Shown here: positions 50,027 through 57,662 of the stretch, one piece after another
Layout: every line of letters starts with the position of its first letter
Numbering within the stretch: position 1 is the stretch's first letter
Assembly: GCA_001771065.1 (NCBI GenBank)
Contig: MESQ01000045.1
Location: 1 to 58,183, forward strand
DNA length: 58,183 nucleotides
From: Burkholderiales bacterium RIFOXYD12_FULL_59_19
GTDB lineage: Bacteria > Pseudomonadota > Gammaproteobacteria > Burkholderiales > Burkholderiaceae_C
Direction of reading: 5' to 3'
Notes under the pieces: model-generated
Told to the model about the DNA's origin: nothing
Seen by the model: only the letters and a program-made list of their open reading frames with translations
Databases searched by the model: none
Position numbers and translations under genes: made by a program

Positions 50027-52022
50027 CCCCTGCCAGTTTGTCCGGGTCGATTGGGTACACCTTCACGCCGCGCCCAGCAATCCGAGTAAACCGCGCCCGT
50101 TCCCCATTCGCCCCCGGTGTCGGCAATGCTTTGGCTTCCTGCAACACATCAAGCGCCCGTTTGAAGTCGATCCCCTTGGTTGCTTCGCGCATACCGTCCG
50201 TGGTGAACAGGTATTCCCGGCCGGCCTGCCCATCGCGCCACCAGCCCGCCCGGTCGCGTATCTGCACATCGTTGGCAGTGTCCGCATCAGAAAACCGCCC
50301 GTCACCGTGCCGCTCGATAAAGCCCGATAACCGCTGCAATATCTGCCGCCGTTCGTCATTACCTTTGCCGCGCATGGATAGCCACAGCTTGAATGCGTGC
50401 GCTGCCGCTTCGCCCGCCGCACCAAGTGGCCAGCCTGTCACGCCGTATTCGGTCGCCAGTTCACCGGCCATGCCGATCAATGCAAACCGTGCCGCTGCCC
50501 GTTTATCCTGTCCCTCTGTACTATCGGTGGCAAACATGGGTGCAGCCTTCACTTCCTCCAACTTGACGCTAAAGTCGGTGGTGTCGAATGTCAGCTTTTC
50601 CAGAAACGCCCGGCCCGCATGTCCGTGGTGTTGCATCGCCGCCCGTTTGATGGCATCCGAGAATGCCGCCGGGCTCGATGCACCGTGCAGGTTGTCCCAA
50701 GCGCCAAAGGTTTGCGCAGCTGGAATGTCCAACAACCGCATGGATTGCCCTGCCTTGGCCCGGTGTCCACCTTCGGCCATCGTGGTTGCAATCGTGCGTT
50801 CACCGTTGGACATCACAAAACATCGCCACTTGGCCACGTCTCGTGCATTGCCGCTGCGGTTTGCCCGTTGTTTGCCACGTCCGTTGCCTAGCATGTAGAC
50901 AATTTGACCGACTTGCTTAGGGTCGCATTCGCTGATTTCGTCCAGCGCCAATAGGCAATCATTGAACATGGCCGCTGCCCCCTCCAGGCCGTTACCCGTG
51001 GCCCGCCAACTGCGCTTAAAGCCCGGCCCGCCCCATGTTGCGCACGCCGCATCCATTGCGGTGCTTTTGCCCGTGCTGGAATCACCGACAAGGTGGAAAC
51101 CGCCACTTTCGGCATGGCACCTTTGCAGTAACGGCCAGGCGAATGATGCCGATACCGCCAACAACAGTAGCGGGTTGCCCACGGCCATTGCCGCAATGCC
51201 TTGTTGCCAGCCTGCCAGCGTCCCGGCTTGCGTGTGTTCCTCGTGGCCGCGTTCACCGCTTTGGAAAATCACCCCCGCCGCCTTTGGCCCGATCACTACG
51301 TCAGGCAACACAAACGAGTCACCACACCAGCCCACTTGCAAGGCGCAATGAATCCGCCGCTTGGGGTGTTCGCGTTGCAGGTAGGCGGGTAGGTGGTTTC
51401 GCGCCAAGTCAGGATCAAGCTCCACGCCCATGGCCAACAGTTCGCCGCGCAACTGGGAACCATCGCCCGCCAATAGTTCCATGGGCATGGCCCATTCGCG
51501 CCACTTGCCCACCGTGGGCTTGAAGCGCAACAGCCGCCCAAAGTTGTTGCCCTGTCCGTCAAACGTCACCGCGTCGATATGCAAGGGTGAACAAAACCAA
51601 AGATCAAAGGTACTTTGAATTTCGCCCTGTTTGTTGACCTTCACGCCGCAGTAATAAACACCGGGTCGGTGGTTGCCTGCTACTGATTTTGACCAATCGT
51701 CCAACACCACATAACGCGGCCTTTCATCCATGCCGGGGAACGGGTCAATTGCTTTCGGTGGTTGTTCGCCACCTGCGGGGGTGTCCGTTGTGTCGGTGAC
51801 TTCGGTGTGTGCCGGTGCTTCCTGCACCATGGCCATGGCCTGCACTGGATCAGGTTCGATCAACGGTGCATTTGCCTGCGTACTAGATTGCGTACTTTCT
51901 GCATCATTTTGGCCGCTAGCCCTCGTAGAAATTGCGTGAGAAGCTACTGAATTGATTGCGACTGTAATGCCTGCGTCGTCGTCCAGACCAGCTGCCATGT
52001 GTTCATAGTCTCGTGGGTTCAT
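50010..52022 (-). CDS. DUF927 domain ATPase (replication helicase-like)
   Basis: 670 residues. Residues 1-100 are a low-complexity linker, 22-35 of it encoded by a dispersed repeat. The DUF927 domain follows, with Walker A GDSSTGKST (313-321) and Walker B CLLALDE (356-362). DUF927 proteins occur in mobile elements beside primase-like genes and are taken to be superfamily 3-type replicative ATPases. The C-terminal 150 residues may bind DNA. It overlaps the zinc-finger gene by four bases (ATGA). Confidence 0.87.
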   Translation of the reverse strand: MNPRDYEHMAAGLDDDAGITVAINSVASHAISTRASGQNDAESTQSSTQANAPLIEPDPVQAMAMVQEAPAHTEVTDTTDTPAGGEQPPKAIDPFPGMDERPRYVVLDDWSKSVAGNHRPGVYYCGVKVNKQGEIQSTFDLWFCSPLHIDAVTFDGQGNNFGRLLRFKPTVGKWREWAMPMELLAGDGSQLRGELLAMGVELDPDLARNHLPAYLQREHPKRRIHCALQVGWCGDSFVLPDVVIGPKAAGVIFQSGERGHEEHTQAGTLAGWQQGIAAMAVGNPLLLLAVSASFAWPLLQRCHAESGGFHLVGDSSTGKSTAMDAACATWGGPGFKRSWRATGNGLEGAAAMFNDCLLALDEISECDPKQVGQIVYMLGNGRGKQRANRSGNARDVAKWRCFVMSNGERTIATTMAEGGHRAKAGQSMRLLDIPAAQTFGAWDNLHGASSPAAFSDAIKRAAMQHHGHAGRAFLEKLTFDTTDFSVKLEEVKAAPMFATDSTEGQDKRAAARFALIGMAGELATEYGVTGWPLGAAGEAAAHAFKLWLSMRGKGNDERRQILQRLSGFIERHGDGRFSDADTANDVQIRDRAGWWRDGQAGREYLFTTDGMREATKGIDFKRALDVLQEAKALPTPGANGERARFTRIAGRGVKVYPIDPDKLAGDEHGA
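51920..51958 (+). repeat. dispersed repeat inside the DUF927 coding sequence
   Basis: Second copy of the element at 43838-43875, sharing CCCTCGTAGAA, GAAGCTA and adjacent bases. It lies antisense within the DUF927 gene and is read in frame as about residues 22-35 (Ser/Ala-rich), in the unconserved linker. Confidence 0.6.
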
Positions 52023-52483
52023 GCGAATGCCTCCACCAGTCGGTTAATGCGATTGACCGCCACCATCAGGCGTGCCCGGTCGGCATCGGTCAGCGTCACG
52101 CCATTGGCGACATTGCCCGCTGCCACGGCTGCAAGCGTGGACTCAAACGCCATCACCGACAGCGCCAGGCGCGGGCTGAGTGGCGTGGGCTTGGTTTGCA
52201 CCTGCGGGCGGCCATCGTCCACCCAGCAGCCCAAGGCTTTGGCAGCGTCCACAAACTCGCGGCCACTGTCCTTGATCTCATAGGCCAGCACATCGCCGCC
52301 TTTCTCACCGCAGTTCATGCACACCCATGCGCCCGTGGCGACGTTGACGCGCATGGAATCCGAGCCGCCATGAAAGTTGCAGGTGGTGGTTTTCCACTTG
52401 GCAGACCGTGGGCCTTTGAGCGTCAGGCCCTGGCTTTCAAAGTAGGTAACCGGGTCGGGGAGTAGGGTGCGGTCAAATGGCAT
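52019..52483 (-). CDS. CHC2-type primase zinc-finger protein
   Basis: 154 residues. The zinc ribbon is TTCNFHGGSDS (Cys, His) followed by WVCMNCGEKGGDVLAYE (CxxC), about residues 33-65, as at the N-terminus of DnaG-type primases. The TOPRIM catalytic domain is absent; the rest is helical. It probably supplies DNA recognition to the DUF927 ATPase encoded next. ATG 52483 was chosen; it overlaps the AlpA-like gene by 11 bases. Confidence 0.85.
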   Translation of the reverse strand: MPFDRTLLPDPVTYFESQGLTLKGPRSAKWKTTTCNFHGGSDSMRVNVATGAWVCMNCGEKGGDVLAYEIKDSGREFVDAAKALGCWVDDGRPQVQTKPTPLSPRLALSVMAFESTLAAVAAGNVANGVTLTDADRARLMVAVNRINRLVEAFA

Positions 52484-52754
52484 GGTGACTCTCCAACTTC
52501 TGGCTGGTGGGTGCGACACCAAGTACCCGACGCAACTCACTTACTGGCCACGCAAGTCGACCATTTATGCGGATGGGGCGCAGGGGGCCGTCCTCATGGC
52601 AGGACCAACATCTCATTGTCTGTTGCTTGCGGTTGAGGTAGTAGGCGGCAGTGGCGGTGTCTACTGTGGGTCGGGTGACTAGCTCCAGCGGGGGAAATTG
52701 CTGGGACTCAGTTGCAGCGCGGCGGTTGCGTACGCTGTGTTCGGTTGCTTGCAT
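52473..52754 (-). CDS. AlpA/excisionase-like DNA-binding protein
   Basis: 93 residues. TATAAYYLNRKQQTMRCWSC leads a MerR/AlpA-type winged helix, ending INGRLAWPVSELRRVLGV, where the wing reads a site. AlpA-like proteins act as excisionases or activators in islands. TTGGAG lies eight bases before ATG 52754. It is first of the AlpA-zinc finger-DUF927 operon, with repeated sites just upstream. Confidence 0.78.
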   Translation of the reverse strand: MQATEHSVRNRRAATESQQFPPLELVTRPTVDTATAAYYLNRKQQTMRCWSCHEDGPLRPIRINGRLAWPVSELRRVLGVAPTSQKLESHHAI

Positions 52755-52817
52755 TGGTTGCTCCAAACACCACCGAATGGCGATGTATGGAGCCCAATTG
52801 TTGGCATATCAGCGCAG

Positions 52818-52865
52818 CGGAAAAACTACGGATAAGACCCGTAGAAGGTTCGGAGAAACTACGGA
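52818..52865. repeat. iteron-like direct repeats upstream of the AlpA-like gene
   Basis: CGGAAAAACTACGGA (52818-52832) and CGGAGAAACTACGGA (52851-52865) differ at one base and lie 33 bp apart, with an inverted CCGTAG (52839-52844) between. Spacing near three helical turns suggests a protein bound on one DNA face. Confidence 0.6.
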
Positions 52866-52867
52866 AA

Positions 52868-53662
52868 TCAGCCCTGAAACGTATGTTTTTTACTGGGCAG
52901 CTTGCTCATGTTTCGCATTGCTTGGTCAACTGAATCAGCGGGTTTTGCGGCACTTATCAGCTTGCCCCTTGCCCGTGCCCAGTTCAGTGCCTCAGTTTCA
53001 CTCCATCCCCGTGCGCCAGCCTTTGCGGCAGTGGCAAGCCCGTTTTGTGCAGCGTCTGCAATATCACGCTTGAGGGTGGGCCATTCGTGAGCGTGCGCAG
53101 ATATCAGCGCGGCTTTTGTGAATGGCACCGCAGGCGCACTGCTGGCGCTGTTCGCAGGTGCAGGCACTTCCCGGTTGCCCTGATTCGCTGGCGCTAGCGG
53201 TGTCTTTTCGTGCGCCGCCACCTCTTCCATGAGGGCGTGGAGATTTTCGGCTTTGATGGTCAACGGGGTTGCCATCTGAATGCGCATGGCATGTTCGCCC
53301 ACCGCAGGTGCAACCTCCTGCGGTGGCAGTTCTACATAAACCCGCTTCCCGTCTGGGAGGTATGCCTCCTGCACATGGCGCGCTTCACCGTCATTCAGGA
53401 TGCTATCAAGCGTGGTTTTATCGGCCCGTAGATAGCCCTGATAGGAGCGCCTGCGGAAATCGCCAGGTGTTGGATTTGGCAGGTCAGCAATTACACAGTT
53501 GCCAAGCCTGAAGTAAAGGCTAATTTGCCCAGCTATCGCTGCTTCAATGATTTGCTGGGGCGTCAGGCTCCAGCGCTCGGCAAGTTGATAAATTGTTGTC
53601 GTGATTGGTTCAAGCATTCGTGCATCTGCCGCTACTTGAGAATTGAAGATGTCGCGCATCAT
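52868..53662 (-). CDS. hypothetical protein, possible HTH at N-terminus
   Basis: 264 residues. Residues 25-45 (YQLAERWSLTPQQIIEAAIAG) resemble a helix-turn-helix or sensor start. The middle is variable and Ala/Pro-rich. A C-terminal part (about 195-264) with WPTLKRDIADAAQNGLATAA and EALNWARARGKL looks conserved in island proteins I recall, without known function. It lies 43 bases downstream of the small secreted protein gene, on the same strand. Confidence 0.7.
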   Translation of the reverse strand: MMRDIFNSQVAADARMLEPITTTIYQLAERWSLTPQQIIEAAIAGQISLYFRLGNCVIADLPNPTPGDFRRRSYQGYLRADKTTLDSILNDGEARHVQEAYLPDGKRVYVELPPQEVAPAVGEHAMRIQMATPLTIKAENLHALMEEVAAHEKTPLAPANQGNREVPAPANSASSAPAVPFTKAALISAHAHEWPTLKRDIADAAQNGLATAAKAGARGWSETEALNWARARGKLISAAKPADSVDQAMRNMSKLPSKKHTFQG

Positions 53663-53705
53663 TTTTTGGAAAATTCCTCAGACGAGTAATGAGTTTGCCC
53701 ATCGC

Positions 53706-53957
53706 TTACTTCCTTGTCTTGGCGCGTGCCCTGCACTCGTCCCGAATGGAGAAGTTGATGATCGAGTAGCACAGCGCAGGCGTGGCCTTGATTTCGGCGA
53801 TGCACAAGGTGCGCCGGTCGGCATCCATGACGTTGTAGCAGGCAGCCGAATCCCACTTGCTGATGGCGTGAAGGTAGGCTTGGGTGTCGTCGGCAATGGC
53901 GCTGGCAAGCGACAGCAGCCCCAGGGTGACGATGGCGGACAGTTTGAGTCGGCGCAT
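53706..53957 (-). CDS. small secreted cysteine-rich protein
   Basis: 83 residues. A signal peptide (about 1-21, cleavage after SAIA) precedes a mature part with four cysteines spaced about 10-11 residues apart (AACYNV, TLCIAE, ALCYSI, DECRAR), two of them within a repeated Cys-x-x-Ile/Val-x-Asp style unit. The pattern suggests two disulfides in the periplasm. AGGTGGAAA precedes the ATG. It is 12 bases after the phosphatase gene, so probably co-transcribed. Confidence 0.68.
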   Translation of the reverse strand: MRRLKLSAIVTLGLLSLASAIADDTQAYLHAISKWDSAACYNVMDADRRTLCIAEIKATPALCYSIINFSIRDECRARAKTRK

Positions 53958-53969
53958 TTTCCACCTGCC

Positions 53970-55036
53970 TTATCTGGCGCGGAAATCTGTGGTAGCCAGG
54001 GTGTGCCCGTCGTCAAACTGCAAAGTTTTCTCAGGCCAACGCAATGCCGCAAGTTTGAAATCATGCCCCACAGTGGTGCCCGCTTTGCGCTCAGTCCAGC
54101 GCCCACCCGCAGAAAAATCCACACAAAACACATTGCCTCGCTTGCCATGCCATGAATAGGGATGGGTGGTCTCAAACAAGTCTTCATCACCTTTACCCAC
54201 GGTAGCCCGGTCGATTTTGTTGACCCGCCGCCAGTAGTGACCGACGACGACGGGCGTGGCATCGTTGTACTCATCCCACCAGGCCACACGCTGCGCAAAG
54301 CGCCATTTGCCGCTGGAGTAAAACGGCACGGTGCCTTTGCGCTCCACGCCAGAGGTCAACACCTTGAGCGGATTCATCATCTGCTTGTTGGATTCGTTTT
54401 CGGCAATAGCGTGCATGAAGGGCGGCTGCATGTGCGGGTTTTCCAGGTCGTGCTCCCAGCGTTTCAGCTCGGTGGCCATGCGTTGCTCCAGTTGGGTTTC
54501 TATGGCGTATTGTTTGGAGGCTTGTTCCCACTGGTCGTAGCGCTCACGCACGCTGCCCAAGGGGAGTGCTCTGACCATTTTGATCTGGTCTGCTTGCCAG
54601 GCTGCGTGTACCACGCGCAGGTCTTCACGCTCCAGCCCAATGGGCAACGATGCCAGGAAGGCCACAATGCTTGCGCGGGCGTGGGCATCAGGCGCTGGAA
54701 TGGAGCGTATTTGTCGTGGTCACGAACCATGCGGGCATCAAAAAACCAGCCTGAGCCATCTTTTGCGTCTTCACGCAGCAAGTTGATTTCGTGGTTGCCA
54801 AGAATCGCCACAGCCCGCCCGGATTCCACCAAACGCTGCACCAGCGCCAGCACGGCGGGGCTGTTGGGGCCACGGTCGCAAAAATCGCCCACAAACACCA
54901 GGGTGCGGCCTTGCGCATGGTGCCCATGTTCGTCGTAGCCCAGGTGGCCCAGCAGGCTGACCAGGGCGTCATATTCACCGTGGATGTCGCCCACAATGTC
55001 CAGAGCGCCAGCGGGTAGGGGTTGAATCAGACTCAT
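53970..55036 (-). pseudogene. PPP-type metallophosphoesterase, frameshifted
   Basis: The first frame (from ATG 55036, strong GGAGG) has GDIHG (about 16-20), GDFCDRG and GNHE, the PPP/ApaH-like metal motifs. It reads on to FQRLMP near 54680, then loses likeness and stops at 54500. The second frame takes over with DAHARAS and continues to 53970, including FYSSGKWRF and VVGHYWRRV (a later histidine). Restoring 1 or 7 bases joins them; a deletion between two GATGCCC copies would fit. Real inactivation or a sequencing error. Confidence 0.8.
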
Positions 55037-55108
55037 GAAAATCCTCCTTTTTGATCTATTTGTAGTGAATGGGCTGAGCCATTTGATAGAAATGCAATCG
55101 GCTGGACC

Positions 55109-55147
55109 GTGATAGTGCGGTGATAGTGAGCTGATTCGGCGATAGTA
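55109..55147 (+). repeat. short GTGATAGTG repeats
   Basis: GTGATAGTG at 55109-55117 and 55120-55128 (11-bp period) and the variant GCGATAGTA at 55139-55147. They lie in the 125-bp gap between the phosphatase and the 163-residue protein gene. Confidence 0.4.
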
Positions 55148-55161
55148 GTCCGCCTTCTATC

Positions 55162-55653
55162 TCATCGCCCTTCGTAGGTGCGAATCCGCGCATTGTCGTA
55201 GTTGACGCATTCGTAAAGCACATCGTCGTTGATGATTTCGATGGCGATTTTGCGTGTGTCCAAAGGCCATTCGCTGGGTTTTAAGGATGGCCATGGTGGG
55301 GCTGGTTTCTCATCGCCGGGTATCCACTCTGGCGAAGTGGCGTATTCGGTGCCCTGATAGGTCGTCAGCCACAGGGTTTGCTGGTCAATCGCTGGCAGCG
55401 CCAAGACCAAAGCGTTGAGGTGATCTTCTAAGTGAGATTCATAAAGATTCCGCATCGGGTGGTCGGTGCGGATGGCGATGCAGATTTCTTCCCACAGGTT
55501 TTTGAGCCCCGTACCTTCCAGCAAGCCAACGGACTGCTTTTGGCATCTGCGAATGAGTCGTTGGACGAGTACGTCACGCAGACTTTGGGCATGCATTTCG
55601 AGAAGCCGCCGGTAAAGACCATACGGGTCCAGGTTCGGTTGGTGTTCAAACAT
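55162..55653 (-). CDS. hypothetical protein of the WYL-linked cluster
   Basis: 163 residues, soluble, no recognised domain. The first 90 residues are helical with many Arg and Leu (YRRLLEMHAQSLRDVLVQRLIRRC). The rest is rich in Trp and Pro (PPWPSLKPSEWPLD) and ends in DVLYECVNYDN. A good AAGGAA site precedes the ATG. It follows the 91-residue gene by 30 bases and leads to the phosphatase gene. Confidence 0.72.
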   Translation of the reverse strand: MFEHQPNLDPYGLYRRLLEMHAQSLRDVLVQRLIRRCQKQSVGLLEGTGLKNLWEEICIAIRTDHPMRNLYESHLEDHLNALVLALPAIDQQTLWLTTYQGTEYATSPEWIPGDEKPAPPWPSLKPSEWPLDTRKIAIEIINDDVLYECVNYDNARIRTYEGR

Positions 55654-55683
55654 GATTTTTCCTTGTGTGATGAAGATGCTGTT

Positions 55684-55959
55684 TCAGTACAACTCCAGCA
55701 CCATTTTTTGCAGCCCAGCCAGCATGCCTGCCACACCCATCTGGTTGGACTCGGTTGTGGCATCCCCACGGATGCGCAGGTCAAACCGCCCATCGGCATG
55801 CAATGCCACCAGCGCCAGCCCCGTGACCCGGCCAGCAAGTGCCTCGCTCAGAAGATGTTGCAGGAGTTCGATGGTTTCCCCTGATGCTGGGCGGGGCAGG
55901 GGTTTGAGTATTGCCACACCCATGGGTAACGGTGCTTGAACAGATGGTTGACTGGTCAT
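55684..55959 (-). CDS. small hypothetical protein divergent from the WYL regulator
   Basis: 91 residues, no recognised domain. A Pro-rich start precedes two predicted helices with a beta segment between (TGLALVALHADGRFDLRIRG). ATG 55959 has AAAGGAG seven bases upstream; an earlier ATG is too close to it. The promoter region holds AT-rich palindromes shared with the divergent WYL gene. Confidence 0.65.
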   Translation of the reverse strand: MTSQPSVQAPLPMGVAILKPLPRPASGETIELLQHLLSEALAGRVTGLALVALHADGRFDLRIRGDATTESNQMGVAGMLAGLQKMVLELY

Positions 55960-55974
55960 TTGCATACTCCTTTG

Positions 55975-56029
55975 TAAGATCAAATTGATCTTATTTAAAT
56001 AATAGCATCAAAATGATCTTATTTGATCA
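55975..56029. promoter_or_regulatory. AT-rich palindromic operator region of the WYL regulator
   Basis: TAAGATCAAATTGATCTTA (55975-55993) is a perfect palindrome around one A. TGATCTTATTT recurs exactly at 55986 and 56014, and the second copy is followed by GATCA (inverted pair TGATC-N6-GATCA, 56014-56029). It fits a repeated dimer site between divergent genes. Confidence 0.62.
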
Positions 56030-56090
56030 ATAATCGCCCTGCACCCAAACGCTTACCCACTTTTTCTACTTTTCCGAGGAAATGAACACC

Positions 56091-56990
56091 ATGACAGCCC
56101 CAGCTATCGCAGAGGTGGCCAGCGCTCAGCGCGAACGCCTGGCGTACATTGAGTTTCGGCTCTGGTTCTTTGGCGAGGTCACCCGCAAAAGTGTTCTGGA
56201 TCGGTTTGGCGTGGCTACGGCGGCGGGGACCAGGGACTTGATGCTGTATCGCGACTTGGCTCCCCAGAACGCGGAATATGAAGGCAAGGTGTACCGCCAC
56301 CTGTCAACTTTCAAGCCCTTGTTCCAGCATCAGGTGCATAGAGTTTTGTCGGCGCTGACATCCGGCTTTGGTGATGGGGAGCGAGGCAATGAAAGTGCTG
56401 TCATACCGCACGAAGTGCCTGCCAGGCTGAATCAACCCAATTTGGATGTATTGGCGAAGATGACGCGGGCCATCCATGGCGGCTACCCGCTCAAGCTCAA
56501 CTACCATTCCATGAAGACTGGGCTGGTGGCGCGCGAAATTGTTCCGCATGCGTTGGTGGATTCGGGCTTGCGGTGGCATGTGCGCGCCTTTGACCGAACC
56601 AAGGGCGAATTTCGCGACTTGGTGCTGACACGCATGGAAAAGCTGACTGCGTTCAAGCCTGGCAGTGCATCGACCACAGTGCAAGCCAATGAGCGCCAGA
56701 GTGCCGATGCGCAATGGCTGCAGATGGTGGAGCTGAATTTGGTGCCGCATCCCATGCACAAGCATCCTGCGTCAGTGGAACGGGACTTTGGAATGACCGA
56801 GGGAGTGTTGAATGTGTCCGCCCGAGCGGCCATGGCTGGGCATGTGTTGCGCCAGTGGCAGGTAGATTGCTCGCCCAAAGCCAATCTCCAAGCGACGGAA
56901 TACCGGTTACGGCTGGTAGACTTGACTGTGCTTGATGGGGTGGATAGTGCGGCGTTGGCACCTGGGTACTCACATGCGCTTTCGGGCTAA
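56091..56990 (+). CDS. WYL-domain transcriptional regulator, BrxR/CapW type
   Basis: 299 residues. A winged HTH (about 12-60: YIEFRLWFFGEVTRKSVLDRFG with TRDLMLYRDL) is followed by a WYL domain (about 125-195: YHSMKTGLVAREIVPHALVDSGLRWHVRAF) and a WCX-like C-terminal domain (about 235-299). BrxR/CapW proteins repress BREX, CBASS and other phage-defence operons until a ligand releases them. GAGGA lies ten bases before ATG 56091; ATG 56082 is too close to it. Confidence 0.85.
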   Translation: MTAPAIAEVASAQRERLAYIEFRLWFFGEVTRKSVLDRFGVATAAGTRDLMLYRDLAPQNAEYEGKVYRHLSTFKPLFQHQVHRVLSALTSGFGDGERGNESAVIPHEVPARLNQPNLDVLAKMTRAIHGGYPLKLNYHSMKTGLVAREIVPHALVDSGLRWHVRAFDRTKGEFRDLVLTRMEKLTAFKPGSASTTVQANERQSADAQWLQMVELNLVPHPMHKHPASVERDFGMTEGVLNVSARAAMAGHVLRQWQVDCSPKANLQATEYRLRLVDLTVLDGVDSAALAPGYSHALSG

Positions 56991-57022
56991 CGGCAGTTTT
57001 AGCCAAATATTCCAGGTCATAC

Positions 57023-57338
57023 TCAGGCTGCCATCGCTGGTGCGGGTTGTACGTGCATCGGTTTGGCTTTGAATCGAAGCTGTGCTTGCCACACATCATA
57101 GGTGCACTGTTCCGCCAGCCATACGCGGGCATCACCCCCACGGTCAGCACCTAGCCACGCTTCCAGGCGCAGGGCCATATCTGGGGAAATGGCGGCACGG
57201 CCATTCAACATGCGGGACAAGGCAACGCGGGACACGCCCAACTGTTCGGCGGCTTGGGTCACACCCAGCCCCAGCGCGGGCAACACGTCATCATGCAAGG
57301 TCAGGCCGGGGTGGGGTGGGTTTAAACATGCGGGTCAT
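57023..57338 (-). pseudogene. higA: HigA-type antitoxin, N-terminal frameshift
   Basis: The HTH body is intact (VTQAAEQLGVSRVALSRMLNGRAAISPDMALRLEAWLG). The expected start is ATG 57338 or 57329, but one extra base in the AAA/TTT run at 57321-57326 puts the start and body out of frame. Removing one A restores MFNPPHPGLTLHDDV, the usual HigA beginning. A TTG at 57298 could start a shortened protein. It follows brnA by nine bases. Confidence 0.72.
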
Positions 57339-57347
57339 AGTGCGGCC

Positions 57348-57662
57348 CTACGTCTTCATCACGCCATGTGTCACAGCATCACGCAGCACGGCATTGATAC
57401 GGGTTTGCCAGCCCGGCCCGGTTGCCTTGAAAGCGTCTAGCACGTCAGCATCCACGCGCATGTTCAATGTCGGGCGCTTCACGCTCACGGGCGGCCTGCC
57501 ACGACCACGGGTGATAGTTGCCTGTTGCCAGTAGGCAGACACGGCGGCGGTGTCGTTGGGGTCATACGGCCCGGTTTGGTCATCAATGGGCGCATTGGTG
57601 GCGGCTTCACGCTTGACGCGCTCCCAGTCTGTTCCAGTGGGCTTAGTGATAGTTTTTGGCAT
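57348..57662 (-). CDS. brnA: BrnA-family antitoxin
   Basis: 104 residues. A disordered start (PKTITKPTGTDWERVKREA) leads to a ribbon-helix-helix-like C-terminal part with VDADVLDAFKATGPGWQTRINAVLRDAV, the BrnA signature. BrnA binds the BrnT toxin and represses the operon. The start at 57662 overlaps brnT by 20 bases. Confidence 0.88.
   Translation of the reverse strand: MPKTITKPTGTDWERVKREAATNAPIDDQTGPYDPNDTAAVSAYWQQATITRGRGRPPVSVKRPTLNMRVDADVLDAFKATGPGWQTRINAVLRDAVTHGVMKT

Noticed and set aside
54640..54730. Programmed frameshift in the phosphatase gene
   Set aside because: No slippery heptamer or clear stem-loop is seen at the shift; deletion or sequencing error is simpler.
57315..57338. 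Programmed -1 frameshift at the TTTAAAC heptamer of the HigA-like gene
   Set aside because: The heptamer is a known slippery sequence, but reaching the HigA body from the ATG needs a +1 (or -2) shift, and the heptamer would move ribosomes the other way.
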